Shown in pieces: positions 1 through 10,379 of a DNA stretch of 28,899 nucleotides (its first letter is position 1; every line of letters starts with the position of its first letter). Both the position numbers and the translations under genes were made by a program. Origin of the DNA: Pelargonium x hortorum (Eukaryota; Streptophyta; Magnoliopsida; Geraniales; Geraniaceae); NCBI GenBank assembly GCA_036897525.1, contig JAYMTJ010000101.1, positions 1 to 28,899 on the forward strand. Reading direction: 5' to 3'. Below the pieces are notes generated by a model. The model had not been told where the DNA came from. It searched no databases and worked only from the letters and a program-made list of their open reading frames with translations.

Positions 1-705
1 TTAACTTAATTAAGAGGGTTCTACTTGTGTAATAGCTTTATGAGCCTTACCTAACTCATACTCTAATAACCACCTGTCAACCTCTTAGGAATCCCCAGCC
101 TAGTCTAAGCAAGCATACCTCTACCTAAGGAATCCAAGCAAGATGTCTGTCTTAACAAGCAAGAGACAAGCTCTTGCCTAACCTAAACTCAGAAATCCTG
201 TCAGTCGAACACTAAGAATCAATTGGAGCTAACCTTAAACCTTGCATTGGTTTCCCTTTCGACTTGAGATTGGAGTCTTAGCGGGTTCAGTTTGACCATC
301 CTTAGCACTTGTCTTCCGCCTTGTTACCAGGTATTTGAGACCTAGTATTTGAGTGCTATAGCCGTAGGGATTCCAGACTCTGTAGCCTTGGGCCATGAAG
401 GTATGAAACACCGTCAATAGAGCTCCCAATGCCTGACAGAATGATTATGCATGAACCCTCCTCCATTTTATGATGAAAAAAAAACATGCAAACTTTAAAA
501 CCTCATGATAGAAGACTCCGTTTGCACTATAGAAAGAAGAGTCTATTTTCATGCAAAAAGTGGCAAAGATCAGACTAGGTCTGCTCTTTCCTTTTCTACC
601 ATATAGAATCAGACTCCAATTCTAGTATAGAACAAGGGTATTTACTCTGAGTTTTATGGCAAGAAAATGCACTTCTACCTTTCGTCTTGGGTTCAGAAAG
701 AGAAG
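1..705. other. Gene-free AT-rich stretch
   Basis: I see no credible gene here. The first 240 bases are relatively C-rich on the plus strand and repeat short words such as GGAATCC and CAAGC. An A9 run lies at 476-484. A 64-codon minus frame at 235-429 has no recognisable domain and is of chance length. The 12-mer CAAGAGACAAGC at 160-171 recurs exactly at 17080-17091, both followed closely by CCTAA, which hints at a short dispersed repeat. Confidence 0.5.
159..177. repeat. 7-bp perfect hairpin
   Basis: GCAAGAG at 159-165 pairs perfectly with CTCTTGC at 171-177 across a 5-base loop (ACAAG). It has no T-run behind it, so it does not look like a bacterial-type terminator. Such stem-loops often mark RNA ends or recombination sites in organelle DNA, but no neighbouring gene supports that role here. 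Confidence 0.5.
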
Positions 706-763
706 ATGGTAAAAGAGGACTTGAACCTGCGGACATTACCTTCATTCTAGTGTTGATTTACCT
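706..763 (-). pseudogene. tRNA-like fragment, lysine-type T-arm
   Basis: On the minus strand, a T-arm-like segment (GCAGG-TTCAAGT-CCTCT, plus coordinates 714-730) is followed by TTTACCA (707-713). That can pair at 6 of 7 positions with AGGTAAA at 757-763, which would be the 5' acceptor strand. The bases before the T-arm (TAATGTCC) resemble the TAATGGTC preceding the T-arm of plant mitochondrial and bacterial-type tRNA-Lys(UUU). The element is only about 58 nt, too short for a normal D-arm plus anticodon arm, and I cannot place a convincing anticodon stem. T-stem pairing is 4 of 5 only if a G-U pair is allowed. I read it as a shortened tRNA relic, with a chance match to the T-arm as the main alternative. 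The assignment to lysine is weak. Confidence 0.3.
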
Positions 764-2355
764 TTTCCTGGAAACAAAGAAATAAGAATTGGCTAGTTTC
801 TTACTTGTTCATTTATGACTTCTTATATATAAATGATTCCAAACAAAGAGATTCAAAATACACAATTCTTACGAATTCCCATTACTATAAAGGACATACC
901 GAGATTCTCAATACAAGTAGAGCTTCATACTTATCCAGAGTCGGTTAAGCTCTGATAGGAATTTCAACTGATAAAGACAAGAACCAAAGAACAAAGCTAC
1001 AAGCCTTGGATTTCAAACTTCATCGACAGGGCTAGCATTCATAGGCATTGGCTTTCGACAGTCATTGAGGCTTGATTGCTTGCTCTGAACGAATTCCTTT
1101 ATATATAAATTAGTGCAAAACCAGATCCAGATATAGATAGAATAATCCTGACTACTGACTTATACGACTTCGACATGAAAATCAAATTAGGAAGCACAAA
1201 TTTAAGAATAGATAAAATACACTTAAATGGCAACCCAGACTCTAGGAAAAGCTTGGAGTTGACAGGACCCCCTTTCTTGTTCTACAAACAACTTCTCTTC
1301 ACTAAGTTGGGTAGAGTAGAAAGAATCAAAGTTGTATAGTAAATGTTTTCAATATTATTTAGAGAAAAGGGATCCGGTTCATGTCCCATGGAGAGCCCGG
1401 GCTGAGTTTAAGGCTTTTGAAAGGAGTTGTTTGTACACAATATCCTTGTAAAATGTGCAATTCAATAGATAAGGATGCCCCCGATTTATGGGGTGTAATA
1501 TGGTATTTCTTCTTCTTTTATAGTTCGGAAAGTCCTCATAAAGAAACTAGCAGGCATTCCCTTATATAATCGTTGTGGTCCTATATTTCTTTTCTTTGTT
1601 ACCAAAAGGAAAAGTGTTTATTCTCTTAAGATTTTCTACTTAGCAAGAACCCTCGTGATCTTCTATTATTGAGTAGAATTTTAACTAGGCGGGTCAAAGC
1701 GAAATAGAAACCTTTTAATTAACTAACCTAACAGGAAAATCCCTCTTCTCCAAAATGAAAGAAAGGGACCTGGAAGCTTTCACTGTTTAAATCTGAGCCT
1801 ATCCTTAAGCACTCGGCCCATTTCCTGCCTAGATTCCATTTTTAATGTAACTACCCTGTTGAAGACAGCCGCATTTAGGCGTTCCTTGCGGAGTCTGCAC
1901 TCAGTTGAGTAAATCTTGTTGTAATATTAATATAAAGAAATTTGTACAGGATACATGAGTATATGCTACTCGGAATGATTAGTCTGCGGTTTTCGTTTCA
2001 TATTTCATATACTTGATATAATCAGAGGCACCCTTGTTAAAGAAATATCCCCCGTATAACTCTTTGTTATAAGCGTAAGGAGTTTAGAGTTAAAAATAAA
2101 GTAAAAGATCTAGGATTAGGATACTTTGAAATATAAATAGATTTTTGTTAAGCACAAGTTCTAAATATCCCGATCCACTCAGAAAATAAGATTTTCCTTC
2201 TCAATCAATATTGATTTATTACCTAAGAATTTTCCACTAAGCCTTTCAAAAGAAATATTAGAAAATATTATAGTCGCTAAGAAACCTAAAAAGAAATCAT
2301 AATAGGAAGGCATGTGTTTCTCTTTTTTTATAATCTGGGTAGCGGTTACTCTTGA
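764..2355. other. Gene-free AT-rich stretch
   Basis: No gene recognised. The only ATG frame of note on the plus strand, 1381-1569 (62 codons), is of chance length, has a FFFFY run from a T-rich tract and matches no family I know. The region is a patchwork of purine- and pyrimidine-rich words without tandem repeats or long inverted repeats that I could find. Confidence 0.5.
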
Positions 2356-2706
2356 TTGACGAACTTCAGTTATACAACACCGACTTCGGAAAAGGTATGG
2401 TCCACTTTAGAATTTATGGCATATCTAGGGATAACCCAGTTTAAATATATAAAGGCCTGTGATACTAGTACCTGGAAGACTTGCAGAGAGGAGTCAATTT
2501 ACACAATTGAGACACTTAAGGTATTAGTACCTGAAGCTCAGAGTTACAAAAAAAATTCTGGTAAGAAGCTTTATCTTGACTTTAAGGGCGAAATCAAAGT
2601 TAGTTATACAAAGGAATACCTGTATATATCGGACGGTAATATAACACTAAAACTACTTCAAGTAGGCCGGCCCGTCTCTCCTCAAAAAAGCACTAGCAGA
2701 GAGTAG
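2356..2706 (+). CDS. Longest open frame, doubtful hypothetical ORF
   Basis: This is the longest stop-free frame in the window. It begins with TTG directly after an in-frame TGA (2353-2355). The first ATG is at 2416, giving a 96-residue product beginning MAYLGITQFK and ending KSTSRE. The predicted protein is lysine- and threonine-rich, with no signal peptide or membrane segment, and its amino-acid mix is more balanced than that of the T-rich chance frames elsewhere. The phrase around residues 17-40 (STLEFMAYLGITQFKYIKAC) faintly recalls a helix-turn-helix, but I would not assign one. I see no ribosome-binding site or promoter. About one frame this long is expected by chance in roughly 29 kb of one-third-GC DNA read in six frames, so it is most likely not a gene. 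If UGA were read as Trp, the frame would open back to 2290 but gain no ATG. Confidence 0.12.
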   Translation: MTNFSYTTPTSEKVWSTLEFMAYLGITQFKYIKACDTSTWKTCREESIYTIETLKVLVPEAQSYKKNSGKKLYLDFKGEIKVSYTKEYLYISDGNITLKLLQVGRPVSPQKSTSRE

Positions 2707-3384
2707 GTTCCTTCCTGAAGAAGATAATTAGGGTTACTGAGTGGCTAGAAAGAGTTCAGGGAATTGCAGAGGCAAGATTTATCTTGTGTTCCTAGATCAG
2801 TTTGTCAGTGGGATTCTTATCTTAGTTGGACTGGTTATAACAAACATTTGTAGTTTCAAGAAAGAGGTAAAGCATTAACAAAACTCGCAGTACCCTGATT
2901 AGACCGGAATTGATAGATTATTGTATTCACTCCTTTAGTTTAGCAGCACCTAATATTAATATGGTATGGAATAGACTCTCATAGAACAAAGAATTAGAAC
3001 TCTAAACAAAAGATCTCCATGTTTTGTTACACACCTTCAAAACCAAGAAGAAGATATTCTGTTATCTTACTGGCAAAGAGGACTTCCTCTACTGACTGTA
3101 CTCATCACTTGCTTGCACCCTGAACAGGGCTTTCATTGGACTGCTAACAAGTTTCATTCCGTCTTAGTTAGATTCGAGTGGGTATGTTTAGAGTAGGTTA
3201 GGTCCTAGTAAGAAGGGAAGGGATGACATGTTAGCTTAGGCTGAGGAGTTACAGGTTGGTTATGAAAGAGATGTTATATAATGGTATCGCACAGGGATAA
3301 GGATTTCTTGTATTTGCAAGCTACTGAACAGCTAGAGAGTCTTCCTCGCTTTGACCAGCTTTAGTAGACTTAGTCGTAAGGGAT

Positions 3385-3400
3385 TCCAGTCAAGACTGGG
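3385..3400. repeat. Short hairpin
   Basis: CCAGT (3386-3390) and ACTGG (3395-3399) form a perfect 5-bp stem over a 4-base CAAG loop, with a possible outer T-G pair. The preceding word GGGATTCCAG also occurs at about 365-374. No function can be assigned. Confidence 0.35.
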
Positions 3401-3832
3401 TTCGTAGCACTCGCTAGAGATAGTACACACTTTCAGGTTCTATATAGTATCGATATCCTAAGAAAGAATGGAGTAGATAAGGTTCTATAAGGCAGAGAGG
3501 CTTAGTAGTCAGGGTAGATGGAAGAAGAGATCCTTAGTTGGAGTTAAGATCAGGGTATTAAAGTTTGGTAGACTTTCAAGGGAATTCTTTGACTTTTAGT
3601 AAACCTGACGGGGGCTATATATCTCTTACATTCAGCACTTTTAGGACTCCGTAGATAGTGGAAAACCCTAAATTATTATAATCTACCACAAATGCCCACT
3701 GGGTTTTACAACCTCAAATTTAGATGTAGAGACTTTGTGAGCTATCCGACTCTAGCGCCTTTTGCAGGCTTCAAAAAAAGATATAAGTTGTTTTACCGAT
3801 ATCCGGGCCGAGTAAGTGCGTTAAAATTAAGA

Positions 3833-3856
3833 TACGGAGCTCGCTACAATATTTAG
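3833..3856 (+). repeat. Diverged direct repeat, copy 1
   Basis: This copy and 3993-4015 share TACGGAG, then C or T, then TCG, then CTACAAT and TTTAG. They differ by one substitution and two single-base indels over about 25 bases. The two lie 160 bp apart in the same orientation. Flanking sequence does not align by eye, so this is a short repeat rather than a 160-bp tandem duplication. Confidence 0.45.
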
Positions 3857-3992
3857 GGGCGTTCCTTAACCTGCTTTTGACTAGTCAATATAATAGGAAT
3901 TGCTTTCTTAGCAGTTTGCCTGGGAGCATTTCTGTCTATATTTAGAGTGCCCTGTTATCGTTAGAGAGAGTTTTGATATGTACGAGTTATCG

Positions 3993-4015
3993 TACGGAGT
4001 TCGACTACAATTTTA
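3993..4015 (+). repeat. Diverged direct repeat, copy 2
   Basis: Partner of 3833-3856. Here the variable base is T, there is an extra A before CTACAAT, and one A is missing before TTTAG. Confidence 0.45.
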
Positions 4016-4234
4016 GAGCTGGTCGAGTTAATAAGGAAGCCCCGAGCTAAAAACTGCTTTACAAGTTATACCCCATACGACAAATTATTGAGAGTAACTT
4101 CGGAATTATTCACTTTTAGGTGGTCCTAAGAATAAAATGTACATCACAATAAATTAAGAATATAGGTACTGGGTATATAGTCCAGCAAAGCGCGTTAGTA
4201 TAGATAGAGGATATATACCTTGAAGCGTCATTCC

Positions 4235-4245
4235 TTTTTTTTTTT
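4235..4245 (+). repeat. T11 homopolymer
   Basis: Eleven consecutive T residues, the longest homopolymer in the window. Ten-base T runs also occur at 9233-9242, 13686-13695, 16328-16337, 20057-20066 and 24717-24726, and an A10 run at 4372-4381. No stem lies directly upstream, so a terminator is not supported. Confidence 0.8.
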
Positions 4246-5093
4246 ATTCTTGTGGATTATTATAAGCACTGTAATATAAGTTTATACGCTTGTATAAACA
4301 GATAAAAAGAAATGGATAAGTAAGCTGCTGTGGATATAACCACCTTACCTTAGAAAACCTATTCCATTTAGAAAAAAAAAAGCTCCTAAGTTAATTCATA
4401 GTATTTCGGAGATTAAAAAAACTAAACATGTGTTTCAATATATCTTATTAAGAGCTTCTCGCAGATATTCTGTATGTCCGCGGGAGAGACTCTCTGGATA
4501 GAAAATTATTAAACATTTTTTAGTCTTGTACAGGATATTCTTTTAGAGTACTTTTTCTTAACAAAAAAATCTATAAGCTTCCTATTTATTTGCCCAGTGT
4601 GAAAAGGAGAGTGGTTTCATTTGAATTACTCTAGAGGGTCCTCGGCAGTATTACTAGAACTATAATAAATGAAATGAAGGTCTATTATTGAGGACTTTTC
4701 AGGCAAGATAAATTTTATACCTGAAGTGTTCGTTCATTAACGAGGTTGTTTGCTACATTAGGAAATATTCTAATGGATCCGTCTTTTTCTTGTCGAAGCT
4801 ATAATGACAACCCTCCAATCCCCTTTACCCCAGCGATTCCATCAAGTACATTAAACTTCATAACCAACCTGTAATCCCACCAGCATGAAAGTCAAGGAAG
4901 ACTCTAAAATGCAATCTCAGTCAATTGTGGAATACCTTCTATGCCAGCCTAGTCAAGTGCAATCCCTGTTGATGGTTCCAAAGCATGTACTGTCAATAGT
5001 GAACTATAACTTAAGTAACTCTATGGGTTGTTGCTAACAGGAACTCTAGCTTTAGGAGATTCCCTTGTGTTCTTGAGAGGAGATTCTAGGGGA

Positions 5094-5107
5094 AGTAAGT
5101 ACTTACT
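5094..5107. repeat. 14-bp perfect palindrome
   Basis: AGTAAGTACTTACT is a perfect inverted repeat with no spacer. It sits at the start of the G-rich block at about 5080-5150. It could be a binding site for a dimeric protein or simply chance. Confidence 0.4.
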
Positions 5108-5199
5108 GTTGGAGTGGGGGTGTAGTTAATGTAGGAATGTGAATGCTGTTAATGGAACCTACTCTTTCTTATAACCCAAACCCTTAGAATCCAACCCTG

Positions 5200-5228
5200 C
5201 CTATCAATCGCGATCAATTGAGGAAACC
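5200..5228 (+). repeat. Dispersed repeat TCAATTGAGGAAACC, copy 1
   Basis: CCTATCAAT (5200-5208), a 5-base variable core, then TCAATTGAGGAAACC (5214-5228). The same arrangement with a 6-base core occurs at 20622-20651 in the same orientation. Twenty-four bases are identical between copies about 15.4 kb apart, which is well above what chance should give. Confidence 0.6.
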
Positions 5229-5639
5229 CCTTTAGCTTGTAAGCCGGAACTGACGGATTTCATATCTTTGAAAGCTTTATCTATTACAAAAAACTAATAC
5301 ATATTTCTATTATTTTAGGTCTTTCTTACTCCGGGTTCCTGTAAGCTCCTAAAGCTTTTCCAGCTTTAGTAATAACCTGGTTTACCTAAAACCACAAATT
5401 CAAATGAAAGTCTTTAGCTCTAGAATTTTTATTAAAGAGCTACCCGATACAAGAGTTCAAGTCACCTAGTATAGTATAAAATAAAACACTACCCTTTGTT
5501 ATTCTCTCGAAGAATAGCCAGAAACTTAGAACAACAAAGTAACACAAAAGCAACTCTACCGATTTCTTTAGCCCTTCCTAGACTAGATTATCTAGAATTG
5601 GAAACAAGGGAACAATAAGTAGTACACGAATATCTAGAA

Positions 5640-5985
5640 CCACCAGCTTAGTTTTTTCTGACTTGCTTTCATACCTATCCCAATAGCTATACCCTCTTCT
5701 TAACAAGCTTCTTCTAACCTGCACTCTCTATACTTATTCGGAGCTATACTCTTCTGCACACTCCTATTCTTCGAACTAGACTCTGTATCGGAGCTTTAAC
5801 AACATAGGAGTCTTCTTCTAATGGATAACAGTATAGGAGTTATTATAAATCTATAGAGTGTATTTTAGTTGTTATGGTATTGATTCGTATATTTTATCTT
5901 ACTCTTTATCTATTACTTATTTATATAATTTATATATAAGATAGTTATGTATATAGTATATAGTATAATAGATATAAAAAAAAGA
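5640..5985. repeat. Cryptically simple module A
   Basis: A pyrimidine-rich tract (about 5650-5815) with recurring CTATAC, TCTTCT and CTCTNTA words passes into a TA-rich tract (about 5835-5975) made of TATAG and TATATA words, ending in an A8 run. The same order, simple triplet-biased tract followed by TATA/TAG-rich DNA, recurs near 6404, 15460 and 17443. This looks like slippage-generated sequence. No gene is visible. Confidence 0.4.
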
Positions 5986-6222
5986 CTGGGAGCTCTAGTA
6001 AAGATAAATACCTCCTCCTGTTCTATGCTTTTATCAGTAAATGAGGATACAAACCCTACATAGTCAAAATGGGTAAATCCTTTTTTTACCCAACAGCTGC
6101 CAAGGGAGGTTAAGGCATTATATGGGCATTACATTATAGAGAGACCACTTACACTATGAAGACAAGAAAACTGACTTCCACTTTCAAATGACTAGACTGG
6201 AATCGGAAACACCTGGAAATAT

Positions 6223-6242
6223 AGGTGCGAAGCCCTTTCTTT
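6223..6242 (+). repeat. GCGAAGCCC repeat, partial copy
   Basis: AGGTGCGAAGCCCTTTCTTT resembles the AGGCGCGAAGCCCTCTT core at 6539-6555. Short words of this kind, with GAAGCCC and TTCGCGCC, are common in plant mitochondrial spacers as far as I recall, which mildly supports that origin. Confidence 0.4.
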
Positions 6243-6403
6243 AATAAAATCAGGAATTCCTAAAAGCAGAAGCCGAGCCGAAAAGGACATATGAAAAAAC
6301 CCTTAAAGCGCCTTCCCAGCCTTAGAGCTATAGAAGTTAAACAAGACTTCGGAGTTACTTCTTCTTTGAGAGCATGCCAGTCACTATAGAAGAGGGAACC
6401 AGA

Positions 6404-6531
6404 GCAAGAGAAGGAATAGGAAGAAGAGCCAGAGACAGTCCCTGTCATAGTCATAGGGTTGTTGCTTAAGCTCTTGTCTTAGTATTCTTAGATAGAGTAT
6501 AGTTATTATAGTGTTTAGTATTAGAGTCTTA
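6404..6531. repeat. Cryptically simple module B
   Basis: A purine-rich triplet-biased tract (6404-6450; the minus strand reads as TCN-rich codons) includes AAGAGCCAGAGACAGTCCCTGTCA. It is followed by TAG/ATA-rich DNA (about 6475-6531). A related segment, AAGAGCCAGACCCTGTCAATAG, lies at about 6812-6833. The 64-codon minus frame over this tract (6260-6454) is serine-rich only because of the simple sequence and is not a credible gene. Confidence 0.4.
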
Positions 6532-6595
6532 CTTTTTTAGGCGCGAAGCCCTCTTGCTTGTTCTTTGTTCTTATCATTGATCATTGAGGAGGGTA
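6532..6595 (+). repeat. GCGCGAAGCCC dispersed repeat, forward copy
   Basis: AGGCGCGAAGCCCTCTT (6539-6555) is present as an exact 17-bp inverted copy at 22240-22256. Similarity continues past the core in both copies through a C/T-rich spacer, then CTTATCATT and a GAGGAG word, to about 6595 here and about 22199 there. The pair is a candidate for recombination between inverted repeats. Confidence 0.6.
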
Positions 6596-6767
6596 GAAAC
6601 TTAGAGTGATGTAGAGTAAATCAATCTTACCGACTGTCACATAGTAAAGAAGGTTAATGCAAGTAGTATATTATAGATAGTGAACCTTACACACTAAAGA
6701 CGACCAACAACTTCATATTACTTAGGAGACCTAGTTCTTTGATGAGCACTAGCAAGCATAGGCACAG

Positions 6768-6857
6768 GCTCGGTAGCAGTATCAGTCAGTAGAGGAAGCC
6801 CAGTCAGAGCAGTAAGAGCCAGACCCTGTCAATAGCTGTATAGCAAGCTGTATACGA
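6768..6857 (+). repeat. Simple-sequence tract with 12-bp tandem pair
   Basis: The tract contains GTAGCAGTATCAG (6773-6785), identical to 17527-17539 in module D, then GTCAGTAGAGG-like words. It ends in two adjacent 12-mers, AGCTGTATAGCA (6834-6845) and AGCTGTATACGA (6846-6857), which match at 10 of 12 positions. It links the 6-kb cluster to the 17-kb module. Confidence 0.45.
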
Positions 6858-7651
6858 GTCATCGGTAGGAATAGAAGGAAGCCAAGCCCATAGTCAGTAA
6901 TACAAGAAATCCTTTCTGCCGAATTCTAAACCAATCCTATAAACCCACTTTATTGGTGAAGGAAGCTGGAACTGAGGAACCCTTCTTTGTCAGTCGAGTG
7001 AAAGTTACGTAATTAGGAAAGCCCTATTACTTACATTAGTGTACTAAAGTTAGACAGGTGCCTCTATGTAATGTATGTACATCGGAAAAGGACTCATACT
7101 ATAATTAATATATATAATACGGACAGGCCCTATAAGGATGTCCTTGGACCCCTTATAAATTCAAGAGACTTCTGCGATTCCTTATTAGTAACAGAAAACG
7201 GTTTCCCTGATAGGAGAATTGAAAAATTTTTTAGGACTTATGCCTTAGGCTACTTCCTTTTTGCACTTTATTTATTCCGAAAAAACTTGTTATTTTATGC
7301 CTGAATAGAACTGCAAAAGCCTCGTTGAACTGGGAACCCCCGAGCTCTCTGATTGAATATAAAAATAAGAAATATTAACCTCGAAGCTACTTCTAGCAAT
7401 TCCACAAGCATAAAAAATATAGAAGGAAACTCCTTTTTAAACTCGGGTTAAACCGAAGCGTTTATCTAAAACATTAACGCATACTCGACAAGGGCGCATA
7501 ATATCATATCCCATACCCTGCCAAACTTTATATTGTACAATCTGAGAAAAGGGAGCTCAATTATAAAAATCATTTCCTATTTAGTTGTTCCTCGTATTTG
7601 TCTTTTGCTACTTACTATAAACCTTAAATTGAAACGAGTCCCCGCACGCAG

Positions 7652-7663
7652 AAAGGCGCCTTT
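7652..7663. repeat. 12-bp GC-centred palindrome
   Basis: AAAGGCGCCTTT is a perfect palindrome within a locally GC-rich island (about 7635-7690). No adjacent gene explains it. Confidence 0.35.
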
Positions 7664-8062
7664 GCCTTAGGACTAAGAGCGGCTCTCCTGGATTTTTAGG
7701 GGCCTCTAAAAGAAAAGGGAGGAATCGAGACTCTGTAAAATAGTTTGTGGCAACAAGCTAAGAAGCTGAATTTTGCTATAAGAACCAAGGAAAATTTTGG
7801 ATCTCAAAAGTTATATGTATATGCCAGGTTAGGTTCTTTTTTATGATGCCTGGAGCAAAAGAAAAGGGTAATTTTAAGGTATTCCTTCAAGTTGGTCCTT
7901 GGTTCAAGATCTCCTTAACACCCTTAGTTCTTGTTAGAGTCGGTATCCAATTCTGTATGTAGCTCCTTCGGGGATTTCTACTCAACCCTATTTTTATAAC
8001 TCAGGACTTTATATCAACAACTTTCTGTCCAAAAAACCCGAATGGGGATTTCAGCCTCGATT

Positions 8063-8075
8063 CATATGTCATATG
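8063..8075. repeat. 13-base odd palindrome
   Basis: CATATGTCATATG is two CATATG hexamers around a central T, both a direct repeat and an inverted repeat. Confidence 0.3.
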
Positions 8076-10330
8076 GAATAATGCCCAAAAAATAACCCGT
8101 ATTGGCAATTAAAACAAACAATAAGGAATAGCATATAGTTGAGAATGGAAATCCCCTTTTTTCCATATCATAATAGAGAAGCTTGTCCAAGGGTTTTACG
8201 TTCACGAGCATGAGTTTCTAACTAAGCTTGAAGGGATTTGATATGGACCTCTATTACATACAATACACACAACACAGGAACGTCTAAAGGACACAAAACA
8301 AAAGTGTACTCAAATAATGGGGCTCTCTGCAACTCAGGTTAAATCTTAAAGTTTCCAATATTTGAATAGTGACTCATTTATAGAAGAAAAATAAGGCTGA
8401 ATACTATGTGGCACTTAGCTATAGTAGCCTCACTTTAATACCTTTGTATTAATTATTAATTAAGGTCCCTTTCTTTGAAGTGAAGGAGGAAGTAGCAAAT
8501 TTGTGAGAGATTCTAGCCAAAGGTTTATTGTAGCGCTCCTTTTTTTAACGGGCTTACTATAACTAGTGCTTTGGCTCGGTAATTGAATTGGACAGCTTTC
8601 AAAGACTAAGATTCTCTATCTTCTGTATTCAGTCCCAAAGACAAGAGCTACAATTAATTAAGAGAGTCCCATCCAACAAAAAACTCAGTATAAAAACCAA
8701 GATTAGTAGCAATATATGAAACTAAAAGATAAAAATGAACAGTATCAAAGGTTCCATAGTCAATACCCCTTTTTAGAGAAGAAGCGACTATGATTATATT
8801 AACTACAAGAGGACCTTGCTTAACCTTGTTTGAGCCACCAATTTGTTCAAGTAGCTCCGTGAGGTAGATAAAAAGTAGTCTTTGGTATGCCCCGTACCCT
8901 TACATATCCTTGCCTCTCTTAGTTATAACCTGTCCTAATTTGTCAATACAAAGGTTTATATATATGCCGACTCGCGTACTACCTGAAACTAAATATTGAT
9001 TGTTAAGCTCTTGTCAATGCCAAAGGATTTCTTAAATATTAAATAAGGGGTATCCTTTTCAGGGTATATTGCAAGCAAACTGATAAAGTCTTTCTTGGAC
9101 CTTTGTTGTGCAGAGCTTCTTTTTCTTTTTCTTCTTTCTCTGAATTTGTCTATATCCAATTAGTAAAAAAATTCCCTTTATTGGAAATTCCAGCAGATAT
9201 TAATTTGTTATTTATCCTCGGAGTCAACTCACTTTTTTTTTTGTTTAGTAAGTTCGGTGAAATAATTCCTTTGCAATTCAATTCTCTTACTGGCCCAGCA
9301 ATTTATAGTAAATAGAGTTAAGTTTTTCTATTTCGGGGAAAGTTTAAATTCACAAGATTTGATCAGAATTTTACGACAGTAATTAAGAGCAATTTTGATA
9401 CAAAGTAACTCAAAAGTAAGGGTTTCGGAAAACTTGCGGGTCCCGCCTATACCTATAAATATTTTCCAAAATAACCGAGAATTAAGTTGTAAAGTCAGTA
9501 TTCTCAGAGGAAAACCAAGCCCAGTCCTAAATACTTGTAAAGCTAAGGGGCACCGCCTCTCGAAAATAGAATAGACCCCTGCCGATTAGATTTAAGAAGC
9601 TTAACTTTTTTTTGGTCTACCGGACTTCGTTTTTTACTAGGTGCTATACCACAGGAGTTGCTTTTATTTAAAATCCCTGACACCCTTTGACTCATAGAAC
9701 TTGTACAACCGAAATTAGGTCCCTTTTTTATTCCTATTTTGTGTTATAAATAAGAAAGTTTAGTTTTATAGGAACTCTTTCTTGGTTTAGTCCTATTATA
9801 TATAGTAAAGGTTCCTAAAAGGTTAAAGAATTAGAATGTAGGTAATGCAAGGTAAAAGGGCTTCTCAATAAAAATTTTTAAAGGGTAGCTTTTCAGCGGA
9901 GGATAAAGGGCATTCTGGATAATAATTTCTATATTATTAATAGCCTTGTCTAACAAGAAGATGAGAACCTTCTTAGTAAGCCTAAAAGAAATCTTGATTT
10001 ACATTTACAAGGGAGTTTTAAGTAAAGAACACTTAATTTAATTGTGTATACAAAACCACGTACCTCTTAGTAGAAAGAGAGTTTAACACGAACCCTGTAA
10101 AGGATAAAAAACATAAAAATAACAGCTCCTTTTAACCCACAAGGAAAGGAGGCCCAACAGAATGGGGCTTTAAGCAATAGAAATCTAAGTTTGTAAAACC
10201 TTAGATCCTAAATCTCGTGTACTCGTAAAAAAAACACAAAAAAGGTCCCTAAATGGCCTGGACTTGACTAATAATATATTCGGGTTGGTTCTTTTACTTT
10301 TAAGTAACCCCTTATTCTAGTGATAATCTA

Positions 10331-10379
10331 TACGGAATCCGTACTAACCTTTTTGAATCTGAGTTTTCTAGATCTAGAA
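10331..10379. repeat. Two close perfect palindromes
   Basis: TACGGAATCCGTA (10331-10343, single-base centre) and TTCTAGATCTAGAA (10366-10379, no spacer) lie 22 bases apart. Two perfect palindromes of 13 and 14 bases this close is unusual, but neither is tied to a gene. Confidence 0.4.

Larger units (their letters stand above)
2707..5639. other. Gene-free stretch with short repeats
   Basis: No gene recognised. The plus strand is G/purine-rich at about 3190-3560. It then turns C-rich at about 4790-5000 and G-rich again at about 5040-5150, a switch in strand composition within 400 bases. Poly-T (4235-4245) and poly-A (4372-4381) runs are present. Repeats and palindromes within it are listed separately. 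Confidence 0.5.

Noticed and set aside
1381-1569. 62-codon ATG frame with a Cys-x-x-Cys-like CKMC
   Set aside because: Too short, a single motif-like pair of cysteines, and a poly-Phe run from low-complexity DNA.
4235-4245. T11 run as a transcription terminator
   Set aside because: No stem-loop precedes it, and similar T runs are scattered throughout.
6260-6454. Serine-rich minus-strand frame
   Set aside because: It lies over cryptically simple triplet sequence; the serine richness is a by-product of TCN repeats.
7071-7304. 77-codon ATG frame
   Set aside because: Hydrophobic end arises from T-rich DNA; chance length; no domain.
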